From Dallia pectoralis (lineage: Eukaryota > Chordata > Actinopteri > Esociformes > Umbridae), in assembly GCA_029465975.1 (NCBI GenBank), contig CM055758.1:9475615-9539614 (forward strand): a stretch of 64,000 nucleotides of DNA, read 5' to 3'. Below are positions 46,640 through 57,717 of this stretch, in pieces. A program made the translations under genes and the position numbers. The stretch's first letter is position 1; every line of letters starts with the position of its first letter. Under the pieces are notes generated by a model, which was not told the DNA's origin, searched no databases, and was given only the letters and a program-made list of their open reading frames with translations.

Positions 46640-46790
46640 ACTCTGAGCTGCACAAGATGGCGGACTCTGAGCCGCACAAGATGGCGGACTCTCAGCCGCA
46701 CTAGATGGCGGTCTCTCTGCCGCACTAGATGGCGGTCTCTCTGCCGCACTAGATGGCGGTCTCTCTGCCGCACTAGATGGCGGCCTCTCA
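46640..46790. repeat. 24 bp minisatellite inside the LTR element
   Basis: AGATGGCGGTCTCTCTGCCG plus CACT, about six copies, the first with GCGGACTCTGAGCC. This is the fourth distinct repeat family sharing an ATGGCSG core. Confidence 0.85.
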
Positions 46791-46936
46791 GCCACCGAGG
46801 CCTTTTCAGGGCTGGACCTGCGGTCCTGGACTGACCCTTTTGGGTTTGACTGCGGGTTCTCTCCCTGTTGCTCCCTTGTTTTGGTTTTGTGTTTCCGTTC
46901 GGCTATCTGGGGAGCTAGCCTTTTAGTGGGGGATAC

Positions 46937-47329
46937 TGTCACGATTGGTGTGGTGGCGTTGCTACACGGACATATTTCGGTGATGCACTTCCTTGTTTCA
47001 CTTCCGTGTTTACGTTTGTCTCACGGCTGTTTGCACTTATAATCAATGGGATATAAGAGGGTCGCGAGCAGTGCACTCGTTGCTTCGCATTGTTCTATGT
47101 CACATTGTTTGTAGAGGTGAGTGTTTTTGTAACACGTTAGAATTGTTGTTTGAAGGTGCTTGTTTTAAGTCGCTATATGCGCATTTTCCTTTCATTCGAC
47201 CAGTACGTGTTTTTGTCGCCGTTTACGGTTTGTTTTGAGTTTGCTGTCCTTTAAATAAACCTGACCCAAACGGATATACGACTCTGCACATGGCTTCCTC
47301 ACGCACTACACCTTGGACGGACCGTGACA
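46937..47329 (+). mobile_element. 3' LTR (393 bp)
   Basis: Same length as the 5' LTR with no difference seen by eye. It follows AGTGGGGGATAC and ends TGACA, then CAATA. Confidence 0.9.
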
Positions 47330-47388
47330 CAATACCCCATAGCGACCAATCAAAAACAATACCCCATAACGACCAAACAAAAACAATA
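47330..47388. repeat. 27 bp minisatellite, right part
   Basis: About two units (CAATACCCCATAGCGACCAA, then CCATAACGACCAAAC) continue the array from 43988-44208 after the retrotransposon. The first five bases are the target duplication. Confidence 0.9.
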
Positions 47389-48394
47389 CAATATAATGTT
47401 GGTGGTTCAAAACATCTTACGTTTAAGAATAAGTAAGACAACTGTGTTGACCTTCGATGATGCAAACATGTTTCTATGGACAGTCCCTTCGACCTCCTGG
47501 CTTGATTTTTGCTCTGACATGCACCTTCAGCTATGTGAAATGCCACACGAATTATAGAGACTTCAAACCATCTGGTTTATAATATAAATTTATTGACCAT
47601 TACTAATGCTGTAACCCTCCCTGTCTGCTCACACCTACTAATCTAATTCTGAAACCAAGTTTCTTGCTGACCTCATCTGTCCATCATATCCTACCCTTCA
47701 CACCTGACTGTGGACAATATGTCACTGGCAGGCAGCAGAGTATCTGCTCGAAATATTGGGCAGTTCCAAAACGTTTTTGAGGACCTTATTAGTTCTGTTC
47801 TGGTCTACTGGATCTGTCAACACCTGTATATACTGCAGCTTTGGCTGTTGTCGAACTATAATGAATTTGACTGTATTTAATCACGTTTTTTCAAGATATT
47901 CTTTACTGCTTTTGTAGTGAGAAAACATTAGCCTGCCTGGGTTGTATCTCATTAGTTTCCATTGGATTGGAATTGATCACCTCCACTACATCCTACGTCC
48001 TACATCCTACGTCCTATGTCCTATGTCCTACCTCCACGCTCTGAGAGTCAATGCTGACATTCTATGAGATTGAATGATGTCCAGTGTGGTTTGTTAAGCT
48101 TTATGATTTCTACACATTTTCCCTATTGTTTAAATATGAAAAAACTCAGTCATAATGTTAAATTTCATGATTAGGCACCCCTAGTTGGTCGTATTAGCCA
48201 CCATACCGTCACAATCCCATTGGTGAGGTTTTGTGGCAAGAACCAAATATAATGTTACAATGGATTTATTATAAATAAACACTAAACGGAAATAAAGGCA
48301 ACTAAACTTGAAATAAAATGTACTTAATACAGCGACTAAAAAATACAAAAATAACGTGTTACAAAAATAACAAAACAAGACAAGTCTACTCTGA
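47389..48394. other. Unique stretch with a Tc1 scrap and a 9-10 bp repeat
   Basis: Besides the Tc1 piece at 47478-47528, about six copies of TCCTACGTCC/TCCTATGTCC lie at 47988-48034. No gene was recognised. Confidence 0.5.
47478..47528 (-). pseudogene. Tc1 transposase N-terminal scrap
   Basis: The minus strand reads CAAGCCAGGAGGTCGAAGGG then ACTGTCC; in frame this gives RRSKGLS, matching the MRSKELS start of salmonid-type Tc1 transposases. TTTGCTCTGACATGCAC next to it matches the leader just before that start. The original ATG is AGG here. No other part of the element is present nearby. Confidence 0.6.
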
Positions 48395-48445
48395 ACACCG
48401 AACACCGAACACCGAACACTGAACACCGAACACAGAACACTCACC
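48395..48445. repeat. 7 bp (GAACACC) repeat
   Basis: GAACACC recurs about six times with GAACACT/GAACACA variants. Confidence 0.85.
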
Positions 48446-48519
48446 GACATGGAGGACTTGACACATAAAACAACAAATATAACGAAAAGAGGACTAGTCA
48501 TTCTAGTCATCACACATGC

Positions 48520-48957
48520 TCTCCTCCTGCCCTCTCTCTCCTCCTGCCCTCTCTCTGTCCTCCTGCCCTCTCTCTGTCCTCCTGCCCTCTCTGTCCTCCT
48601 GCCCTCTATCTCCTCCTGCCCTCTCTCTGTCCTCCTGCCCTCTCTGTCCTCCTGTCCTCTCTGTCCTCCTGCCCTGTATCTCCTCCTGCCCTCTCTCTGT
48701 CCTCCTGCCCTCTCTGTCCTCCTGCCCTCTCTGTCCTCCTGCCCTCTCTGTCCTCCTGCCCTCTCTGTCCTCCTGCCCTGTATCTCCTCCTGCCCTCTCT
48801 CTGTCCTCCTGCCCTCTCTGTCCTCCTGCCCTCTATCTCCTCCTGCCCTCTCTCTCCTCCTGCTCTCTCTCTCCTCCTGCTCTCTCTCTCCTCCTGCCCT
48901 CTCTCTCCTCCTGCTCTCTCTCTCCTCCTGCCCTCTCATCCTCCTGCCCTGTCTCGT
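48520..48957. repeat. Pyrimidine-rich minisatellite, 15-19 bp units
   Basis: Units CTGCCCTCTCTGTCCTC and CTGCCCTCTCTCTCCTC alternate with TCTATCTCCTC/TGTATCTCCTC forms, about 26 copies. The plus strand is nearly all pyrimidine over 430 bp. Overlapping long frames on both strands are artefacts. Confidence 0.9.
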
Positions 48958-49229
48958 TCTCTGTGTATAACCAATACATTTGGTTAATTGGACCAGCCGT
49001 TGTGCAACAGCACAGAAGCCACTCAAACTAGACACACACACACACACACACACACACCAGAAGCCATATGCGTGCGGCTTACACACTCAATCAACACACT
49101 GACTGTTCGTCGCTCAATGACGTACAGATCCGGGGACACTTCTGCTTCGACAGCAACTTAAGAGGGTCTTGATTTATGTGTCCCTGTGGACGGGTAACCC
49201 TTTCAAAGCACTCTCCTAATTAGAGGGAG

Positions 49230-49500
49230 GATCAGAGTGAGTGGCAGGACCAGGAAGGGGTGTGGCCAGCGGGGAAGGGACGGGGTGGTGTTCAACGGTG
49301 GGCGGGATGCGGTTAGTGGGGGGAGTGGGGTGGCCAGCGGGGGAGGTGTGTGGTCAGCGGGGGAGGGGTGTGGTCATCGAGGGGAGGGGTGTGGTCAGCG
49401 GTGGGCGGGATGCGGGAATGTGGGGGAAGAGGTGCGGTCAGCGGGGAAGAGGTGCGGTCAGCGGAGGGAGGGAGGGGTGTGGTCAGCGGGGGGGGCTCTT
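49230..49500. repeat. G-rich minisatellite (~21 bp units)
   Basis: GGGGTGTGGTCAGCGGGGGA-type units with much length variation. The plus strand is strongly G-rich and has many GGG runs. Confidence 0.85.
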
Positions 49501-49925
49501 TCAGTGATTGTCGCAACAGCTTCAGTCCATAACTGCGTCATCTGATAACGGGAATACAGGAGGAATGAAACCATGTGGTCATTGGCAGCTTCTTCTCTCT
49601 CTGCTCTACTCTCCATGTCTTTTATTTAATTTTCCATCTCACTCCACTACTCTTAATGTGTTGATGAGCTTCCCTCAGACGGACAGGCCATATTGCTCTG
49701 CTGTCTGTAAGAGAGTGTTTTGAGCAGCTCGTACATCACTGTATCATTAGCTTCTATATGGTTCCTATCTAATGAGCTCATAGCAGCTGTACATAAACAT
49801 GTCTCCCTGAATAATACATGCAAAGGTTTGTTGGTTTACGGCCCAAAACTGAAACCGACAGAATTTCTGCTGCCATGGAGATATTAGAGAGCCCTGTGGA
49901 GTCCAGAAAGGAGGTGTTTGTGTGT
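49501..49925. other. Unique spacer
   Basis: I see no gene or element in this stretch. Confidence 0.5.
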
Positions 49926-50634
49926 GTCATCCATTGGCACCTATCATCCGGTTCAGGAGGTGTTGGGTGTGTCATCCATTGGCACCTATCATCCGGTTTA
50001 GGAGGTGTTGGGTGTGTCATCCAGTGGCACCTATCATCCAGTTCAGGAGGTGTTGGGTGTGTCATCCAGTGGCACCTATCATCCGGTTCAGGAGGTGTTG
50101 GGTGTGTCATCCAGTGGCACCTATCATCCGGTTCAGGAGGTGTTGGGTGTGTCATCCAGTGGCACCTATCATCCAGTTCAGGAGGTGTTGGGTGTGTCAT
50201 CCAGTGGCACCTATCATCCGGTTCAGGAGGTGTTGGGTGTGTCATCCAGTGGCACCTATCATCCGGTTCAGGAGGTGTTGGGTGTGTCATCCAGTGGCAC
50301 CTATCATCCAGTTCAGGAGGTGTTGGGTGTGTCATCCAGTGGCACCTATCATCCGGTTCAGGAGGTGTTGGGTGTGTCATCCAGTGGCACCTATCATCCA
50401 GTTCAGGAGGTGTTGGGTGTGTCATCCAGTGGCACCTATCATCCAGTTCAGGAGGTGTTGGGTGTGTCATCCAGTGGGACCTATCATCCGGTTCAGGAGG
50501 TGTTGGGTGTGTCATCCAGTGGCACCTATCATCCGGTTCAGGAGGTGTTGGGTGTGTCATCCAGTGGCACCTATCATCCGGTTCAGGAGGTGTTGGGTGT
50601 GTCATCCAGTGGCACCCATCATCCGGTTCAGGAC
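49926..50634. repeat. 45 bp minisatellite, 16 copies
   Basis: The unit contains GTCATCCAGTGGCACCTATC then ATCCGGTTCAGGAGG and TGTTGGGTGT. A G/A variant (ATCCGG/ATCCAG) cycles A-G-G three times in the middle of the array. Frames of 225-312 codons on both strands reflect the stop-free 45 bp unit. Confidence 0.97.
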
Positions 50635-50861
50635 AACTCCATCTCGTGTTGGCATACGCACTTAAACACGAGGACATTTTAGTGACCCCCCCTGTTAGTT
50701 CCTTTGGCTACGTCATTGCTATCAGAAAGACACATCCATCAGAGGAGACGCTGTAACACATGAAGTTCTCTGACCCAATATGCCTCGAGTCTGCGATGCC
50801 CCCGACATACACACGTCTCTGATCTCAGCATACAGGAAGTGCTGCATGTGCAGCAGGTATA
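50635..50861. other. Short spacer between two arrays
   Basis: Unique sequence with no gene seen. Confidence 0.5.
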
Positions 50862-51600
50862 TCAGTATTTGTAGCAGCCGTGTGCTGGCATCCTCCCCTG
50901 GTCCCTAAGTCCGGGCTTCAGTATTTGGAGCAGCCGTGTGTTGGCATCCTCCCCTGGTCCCTAAGTTCGGGCTTCAGTATTTGGAGCAGCCGTGTGTTGG
51001 CATCCTCCCGTGGCCCCTAAGTCAGGGCTTCAGTATTTGGAGCAGCCGTGGGTTGGCATCCTCCCCTGGTCCCTAAGTCAGGGCTTAAGTATTTGGAGCA
51101 GCCGTGTGTTGGCATCCTCCCCTGGTCCCTAAGTCCGGGATTCAGTATTTGGAGCAGCCGTGTGTTGGCATCCTCCCCTGGCCCCTAAGTCAGGGCTTCA
51201 GTATTTGGAGCAGCCGTGTGTTGGCATCCTCCCCTAGTCCCTAAGTCGGGGCTTCAGTATTTGGAGCAGCCGTGTGTTGGCATCCTCCCCTGGCCCCTAA
51301 GTCAGGGCTTCAGTATTTGGAGCAGCCGTGGGTTGGCATCCTCCCCTGGTCCCTAAGTCAGGGCTTCAGTATTTGGAGCAGCCGTGAGTTGGCATCCTCC
51401 CCTGGTCCCTAAGTCAGGGCTTCAGTATTTGGAGCAGCCGTGTGTTGGCATCCTCCCCTGGCCCCTAAGTCAGGGCTTCAGTATTTGGAGCAGCCGTGTG
51501 TTGGCATCCTCCCCTGGCCCTCTAAGTCAGGGCTTCAGTATTTGGAGCAGCCGTGTGTTGGCATCCTCCCCTGGCCCCTAAGTCAGGGCTTCAGTATTTG
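50862..51600. repeat. 56 bp minisatellite, ~13 copies
   Basis: The unit contains CAGTATTTGGAGCAGCCGTG, TGTTGGCATCCTCCCCTGG and CCCCTAAGTCAGGGCTT. Copies differ at GTCC/GCCC, GTCAGG/GTCCGG and TGTGTTGG/TGGGTTGG. Confidence 0.97.
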
Positions 51601-52701
51601 CTCACTGCAGAAAAATCCATCCGTTCAGTCTCTTGAAGTCTACAGTTTCCCTCGAGCAGATGGAAACGTACGGCTGGATTCTGGTTCACTACGCTTTCAA
51701 TCACTTGTGCCCCGATGTGGTGTGACGCTGTTCTCTGAAACCTAATTAGCCGTCTCCAAGGCCATCCGTCAACTTCAAAAGCGGACAAATTCACCACGGA
51801 GAGGAAGACGCCACGGTGAACTGGACAAGTCTACTTCACGTCTCTCCCAGGCCACACAGGAACATGGTCTCCGCGAGCATCCCATGTTTTCAAATGTGTC
51901 GTTTTATGTTTATAATTGAGAGCCATTCACAGGCCGTGTTTTGATTTGATCAGCGCTGTTCATTGGTCTAAAGGGCCTGGTCCCTTCACTGTGGAAGTGA
52001 AAAGCCTCTTCACCGCTCCTCACCTTCTGAATGTCAGCCGTAATCACAATATAAGAAATTGCCCACACAAACAAGCAGCCTCTCAGCTACGCCTCAATAA
52101 AACATACCCACGTCCCACTCAGGCTGCACTTGTCCATCTGCGTTCATTATGAATGTGACATGTGTCCCTTCAGCCACGGTAAGCACCGAACAAGCTGTCC
52201 GAGTTGCTCGGCACATTTGCAATTTGACTTAATTGCCGAAAATGTCTGAATGCTGCCTTCCTCATGAACCCCAGGAGGTCTCTGAACGAGGTCACCGATG
52301 TCACTCCCCAAAAAATTAAAATCGACCTGTCAAAAACGCGTGACACCACATGACATAATAGCGCTACATTTATTATGACTGTTGGTGCAGCAGATACATT
52401 GGAACAGAAGATACGTTGGCGGCTATCCGCTTCCTAAATGAGCACATCCACAATTAGAGCGAAACTCCAAAATCAATCGGTTTAGGGGAGAGGCTTTGTT
52501 CCCTCCTGCCCCGAGACACAATAGAGACACGCCCCATGCCAGCTGATCCACACGGAGACCGCGCAGAAACCATTATGGAGACATTGTGGAGATGGTCATT
52601 GTCTACTGCGCCTTTCCACCTTGAAAGACATCAGGAACGCTGTCTATATGAAGAAGTAAAGAATAAGCGACAACAAAGGAAATCAAGTGCTCAGCATTTA
52701 A
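51601..52701. other. Unique stretch
   Basis: I see no recognisable gene. Frames are short. Confidence 0.5.
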
Positions 52702-52886
52702 ACTCTGGCGTGTAGGATGTATAAAATAAAGTAGTTTAGGTCTCCCGCTACACTCCGGTCCCATACTCTGAACCAGACAGCATAGCCGTGTGGTCAGCTT
52801 TACACTCTGGCATATAGGATGCATAAAATAAAGCAGTTCCGGTCCCATACTCAGAACCAGACAGCATAGCCGTGTGGTCAGCTTGA
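52702..52886. repeat. Direct duplication of ~85-100 bp
   Basis: ACTCTGGCGTGTAGGATGTA and ACTCTGGCATATAGGATGCA start two copies 102 bp apart. Both end CAGACAGCATAGCCGTGTGG then TCAGCTT. The first copy has about 17 extra bases (around 52740-52757). Confidence 0.9.
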
Positions 52887-54805
52887 CACACTCCCTCTCT
52901 AATCAACTTGGCTCCGGACTCATAGAACCGCAGCTGATCCATGCAGGCACTTATGGTGCGGTAATTATCATTTGATTGCATTTCCATTTAGAACGGGACT
53001 GAGATAAACAGAATTAAAGCCCATTGCCTGGTGGCCGATCGCATTCACCATACGCGCTGACCATTAGGTGAGAAATAAGCTAACCGCCACAACGCGTTCC
53101 TTGTAATTAGAACAATATCAAGTCGTCAATGGAGAACATATCAAAATCAGGGACAAAAAAGTGGGCCTTCACAGTGCAATAGACTGGATCGATTCATCGC
53201 AAAAGTTACACATCGAGGACATAAAGGAACACATCTGTACTTCTGAGGTTCTCATTAGACATCGTATTAAAAGGGGCAAAAGCAAATTCCACCGGCACTG
53301 GTCTGTTGGGAATATTTTAATTGGAACATTTGGTGTCAGTGAACATTTCCCCGGTGACTTCGACTTAGAACATCTTGTTTCAGGGTGCTGTAGGCTTCTG
53401 CTCCATCCCCAACAAGCAGAAGTTCCTATATTCGCGAAATGAAAAAAGATCCTGTGAGTCGTTTTATGCTTTTGGTGTTTATCAAGGCAACTCTCTCCCT
53501 CTTAACCCTTTCCTTGGTTAAACACTGGACGGAAAATGCCGGCATAAGTCAGGACATTCTATGCAAGGCTGACGAATAGTTCTGATGGTTGTTGATATAA
53601 GGGCAGTCAAACAGGCCAGGAGACACCCGGGTCAAAATGACTAGAGAAGATGCCTGGCTTTTAAAAAGTAATGAAACAGGAAATAAAGGTTAGCTGATTT
53701 AGCCAGTGAAAAGGCTTGCTATGCCCATGTTACTGAGATGACGCTCACGAATAACACGAGACTCATTACGATAACACACTAACGATCCTGTCCTCAATTA
53801 GGCTCCATGTCACCAAGGGGACAATGTCATATATTAGAGGAAACATCTCTCCCCGCCCACGGCTCCTCTGATAATCCTCCCCTTATGTTGAGATTTGAAC
53901 ATTCACATTTGCATGACGCCACACATTTATATTGAAATATTCTCAGAGAGGCTCACATTTTGCCTCGATTGGTATTCAAACATTCACAGTGATTTAATCC
54001 AGTTTAATATTAATAGTAGCATTGCACGAGCACCACATAAATAAGGGTGGGAGGGTTTTCAAAGAGACCAAACCAACCCACAAAACACGACCTGTGAACG
54101 ATATTTCCTCTCCACTAATTAGCCACTCCAACCCAAAACACTTTTACCACAATCGGCTATAGCAAGACGGAGAGTCCCTTAGTAACACAATATGGAAATG
54201 AAAATAAAATAACATTTGAACGTACATTTTGTTTTGAGATAAAAAGGTATTGTGTTGTATTGAAACTCGGCAAAGCAAGAACTTAAAGCATTTCAAAACA
54301 TTCTTCTTATTCATTTCAAAACTATTATGCAACCAAGTTCTTTTACAACCAGACTGTTCCAAAAAGTAGTTTTTTATGGTATTCGGATGTATTTGGGGCT
54401 ATGAAACCCTGTTAATCTGAATGTCTGGGGTCACGGTTGACTGCCACAGCTCAATCAACCTGGCAGAATAACCAAGTCCAAAGTAGTCTTGTCTTGACTT
54501 AAGGAACGCTGTCCTGTGGCCCATGGGGGAGTGACTAGGGGAGATAGTGATGAACAATATGAGTATAGCTCCTGAAAGCCTGGCCATAGACCTTCTAAGC
54601 CTCTCACAAACTGTTTGCTTAAAAGTAGCACGAGAGAAGGCAGTGAAACCCAGGACGCATCTCCAGAGCTCACTTTATGAGGCAGGAAAAAAGATAAATT
54701 TCTCTCTTTTATAGGAACCACAGTGCCTATTTTATTAGAGCCCAACAAAAGAGCAGAGACCCTTCTGCTTCAAGCTGTGAAAGTACTTTAGTCCTCAAGA
54801 GTAAA
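52887..54805. other. Unique stretch, possibly containing conserved non-coding sequence
   Basis: Between about 53750 and 54050 the DNA is non-repetitive with ATTTGCATGACG (an octamer next to a CRE-like half site) and TTAATATTAAT motifs. This is the usual look of vertebrate enhancers, but I cannot test conservation. No coding gene was recognised. Confidence 0.35.
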
Positions 54806-55454
54806 CTTATATATGGAGAATCCTGCCACTTAATGTTAACTTATATATGGAGAATCCTGTCACTCAATATTAACTTATATATGGAGAATCCTGCCACTTA
54901 ATATTAACTTATATATGGAGGATCCTGTCACTTAATATTAACGTATATATGGAGAATCCTGTCACTTAATATTACCTTATATATGGAGAATCCTGCCACT
55001 TAATATTAGCTTATATATGGAGAATCCTGCCACTTAATATTAACTTATATATGGAGAATCCTGCCACTTAATATTACCTTATATATGGAGAATCCTGCCA
55101 CTTAATATTAGCTTATATATGGAGAATCCTGCCACTTAATATTAACTTATATATGGAGAATCCTGCCACTTAATATTACCTTATATATGGAGAATCCTGC
55201 CACTTAATATTAGCTTATATATGGAGAATCCTGCCACTTAATATTAACTTATATATGGAGAATCCTGCCACTTAATATTACCTTATATATGGAGAATCCT
55301 GCCACTTAATATTACCTTATATATGGAGAATCCTGTCACTTAATATTACCTTATATATGGAGAATCCTGTCACTTAATATTACCTTATATATGGAGAATC
55401 CTGCCACTTAATATTACATTATATATGGAAAATCCTACCACTTAATATAAACTT
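54806..55454. repeat. 34 bp minisatellite, ~19 copies
   Basis: The unit is CTTATATATGGAGAATCCTG plus CCACTTAATATTAA. The last variable triplet (AAC, ACC, AGC) cycles ACC-AGC-AAC three times between about 54970 and 55250, a 102 bp higher-order unit. Confidence 0.97.
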
Positions 55455-56674
55455 GGTTCTCATAAAAAAAACTGTAATTTTTTAACCTCCCCAAACTCTT
55501 GAGTGAATAGGTGAAACTGATCTGCCCCAGAAATAAAGTTTCAACAATATAGAACATTTCTCGAAAACTTGTGCTGTCTAAAACTTGTGAGATTCACAAG
55601 TTGTCTTGTCCGAAATAGTTTTGTTAGTTAGTTTTGTTGTTAGTTAGTTTTGATAAGTGGACAATTTTTGGTCAATTTAAAAACGTATTTCAAAAAAATA
55701 TATACTATTTGTTGAAATGTTTTGAGTTTGAGAAATCATTCTGTATGTCTTTATGTAACATTTTTTACATTCACATTTGCACAATTTTACACCCAATCGT
55801 GTGCCAAAAGGTTTTTCACACTCACTTTTGTGCCAATTCTTTTTTAGTTTGAGGTTAAAATCAAGCCTCTGCCCAGGCTTAAGTACACTAATAAAAATAC
55901 CACTTTTTTACATACATTCCCCTACAGACGCCCCAACCAACCACACCTCAGCCTGTCCTGCGACATGTTGCTAGCGTAGCTAGCGTGTTTAACCAGGACC
56001 AGACTATCTAATTAATGATGACCGCAGTTGCTGAACTCTCAGGGACAACATCTGCTCAGGTCTGCTTTCATTACAGGCCTCTTTGAGAGGAACATGTATT
56101 ATAGACGGTGCCCTGTTGCCAAAGCTGAGTTGTCCAGAAGGTCCCATTTGACTGTTTTGACTGCAGCCAGAAAGACATATTTGTAAACGTAATACCAGTA
56201 AATTTAATCAAGCTGCGGTCACTTCCTGGTTCACTGACACGCAAAGAGTCAACAGCCTGACCTAAACACAAGCGACAAGCTCTGTTATTGCCTTTTCTTA
56301 TTATTTGCCACTCGTTCGTAATAGTGGTTCCCAATTTTCAAAGGGCCAGAGTAAATGTAGTCTGCTGCAAAGGAGGGCCAACAGTGTGGAATGTAGCTGC
56401 CAATCAAGTGAGACTCAGAGAATTTGCAGCTCCCACTGTTGATATGTTTAAAGTTGGGTCGGTGAGGGGGTGGAATATCAGAATGGAATATAGAGTTCCT
56501 CCTTGGGATAGATGAATAGGAGGCCTGTCGGAAGAAGACATCCTATTATGAAGGTCTGTTTCTGACTGAGAGCCACGAAGCAGTGGAATGATCTGAGGTC
56601 AACAGGCCACCTTCTACGTGACCCTTAGTGCCTTGGCGTTCTCCCAGGAGCATCCTGGATCCAGAGGTGAACCA
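55455..56674. other. Unique stretch with a possible LINE 3' scrap
   Basis: At about 56375-56450 on the plus strand the frame gives GPTVWNVAANQVR and FAAPTVDMFK, reminiscent of the C-terminal WN-x-LP...FK segment of non-LTR reverse transcriptases. The match is short and uncertain. Nothing else was recognised. Confidence 0.3.
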
Positions 56675-57272
56675 CACACACCACAGTACACACACCACAG
56701 TACACACACCACAGTACACACACCACAGTACACACCACACGCCACAGTACACACACCACACACACACACCACACACACACACCACAGTACACACCACACG
56801 CCACAGTACACACACCACAGTACACACACCACACACACACACACACCACACACACCACAGTACACACCACATGCCACAGTACACACACCACACACACACA
56901 CCACAGTACACCACACACACACACACCACAGTTCACACCACACGCCACAGTACACACACCACAGTACACACACCACACACACACACACACCACAGTACAC
57001 ACACCACACCACACACACACCACACACACCGTATACCACACACCAAACACATCACACACACCGTATACCACACACCAAACACACACACCACAGTACACCA
57101 CACACACACACCACAGTACACCACACACACCACACACACACACACCACAGTACACCACACACACACACCACAGTACACCACACACACCACACACCACACA
57201 CCACACACACAGACACACACACACAGTACACCACACACACGCACACGCACACACACACACACACACACCACT
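56675..57272. repeat. Compound CA-rich minisatellite
   Basis: Units such as ACCACAGTACACAC, ACCACACGCCACAGTAC and ACCGTATACCACACACC are mixed over about 600 bp, with a pure (CA)n at its right end. Long frames on both strands (over 220 codons, only H/T/P or C/V/W rich) are artefacts. Confidence 0.95.
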
Positions 57273-57717
57273 CCAATGAATGAGACAAATTGCACTCACT
57301 GGAGATGGAACTAAACACTCTCCCCTATCTTAAATTAGATTCACTTGTTGTAGGACACTGTAATGCATTTTTAGTACATTTAGTGTTGTCTTGTTGGGAA
57401 GGTAGACAGCGACACTTAATTATATGTCAATCTACGTCAATCTATGTCAACCTGATTTTGCCAATGTGGAGTACTTGTTTTTTAGAATACATTTATTTAT
57501 TTATAATGATTATAAAATCAAGATTAAATATGCGTGCTACCATTGACATGACAACTACATTTCTAGGACAAGCCATATACATTGCGGTATTGTCTGCTAA
57601 GATTGTGAAAAAGCAAAAAAAAATTCTTTACCTATTTTGTGATAATACCAAAAATATAGCTAGATATAAGACTGTGTCGATATGTGTCATCTCTCAATAT
57701 TGTAGCCAGCAAAATCT
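57273..57717. other. Unique spacer
   Basis: A 167-codon plus-strand frame starts in this stretch and runs into the next array. It shows no recognisable motif and I do not accept it as a gene. Confidence 0.5.

Larger units (their letters stand above)
44670..46704 (+). pseudogene. Interior of the LTR element: gag-like remnant running into MAA-type repeats
   Basis: A short conserved-looking frame follows the 5' LTR: EQWDWGKPETPEEEYRRL and AYFGYEPPMQ (about 44704-44790), then a basic RRRPKKVFGGAKEVF segment. A stop lies just upstream at about 44669 and no ATG sits at its head, so it is probably broken. A 129 bp direct duplication (GGGAAGACCC at about 45015 and 45144) follows, with PSAVIRTWWRTWL in each copy. 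The rest is repeat, reading in alternative frames as APKMAA-, TMAAASPP- or TTTLTMAAA-type peptides and ending HKMADSEPHKMADSQPH. Similar K-M-A-A repeat peptides occur in predicted proteins of other fish, as I recall. Which frame, if any, is translated cannot be told. Function unknown; it may be a degenerate gag-like packaging region. Confidence 0.5.
44209..47329 (+). mobile_element. Non-autonomous LTR retrotransposon inserted in a minisatellite
   Basis: Two 393 bp LTRs enclose a 2.3 kb interior with no reverse transcriptase, integrase or protease, so it needs proteins from a relative. A purine-rich tract AGTGGGGGATAC sits directly before the 3' LTR, as expected for plus-strand priming. No obvious tRNA primer-binding site follows the 5' LTR (GAATGCGAAGCCC). 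LTRs that look identical point to a recent insertion. Most of the interior is minisatellite of 24, 27 and 30 bp units, all multiples of three. Confidence 0.85.

Noticed and set aside
45170..46942. Frames of up to 522 codons on the minus strand of the LTR element
   Set aside because: They mirror the minisatellite interior, and any coding sense of the element is more likely plus, in line with the LTR orientation.
44265..47238. The same 81-codon frame at 44265-44510 and 46993-47238
   Set aside because: It lies wholly within the two LTRs and recurs only because the LTRs are copies.
49778..50756. Frames of 299 and 312 codons on opposite strands
   Set aside because: Produced by the 45 bp stop-free repeat. 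Flanking pieces have no coding features.
56618..57318. Long H/T/P-rich and C/V/W-rich frames
   Set aside because: Translation of a CA-rich compound repeat.
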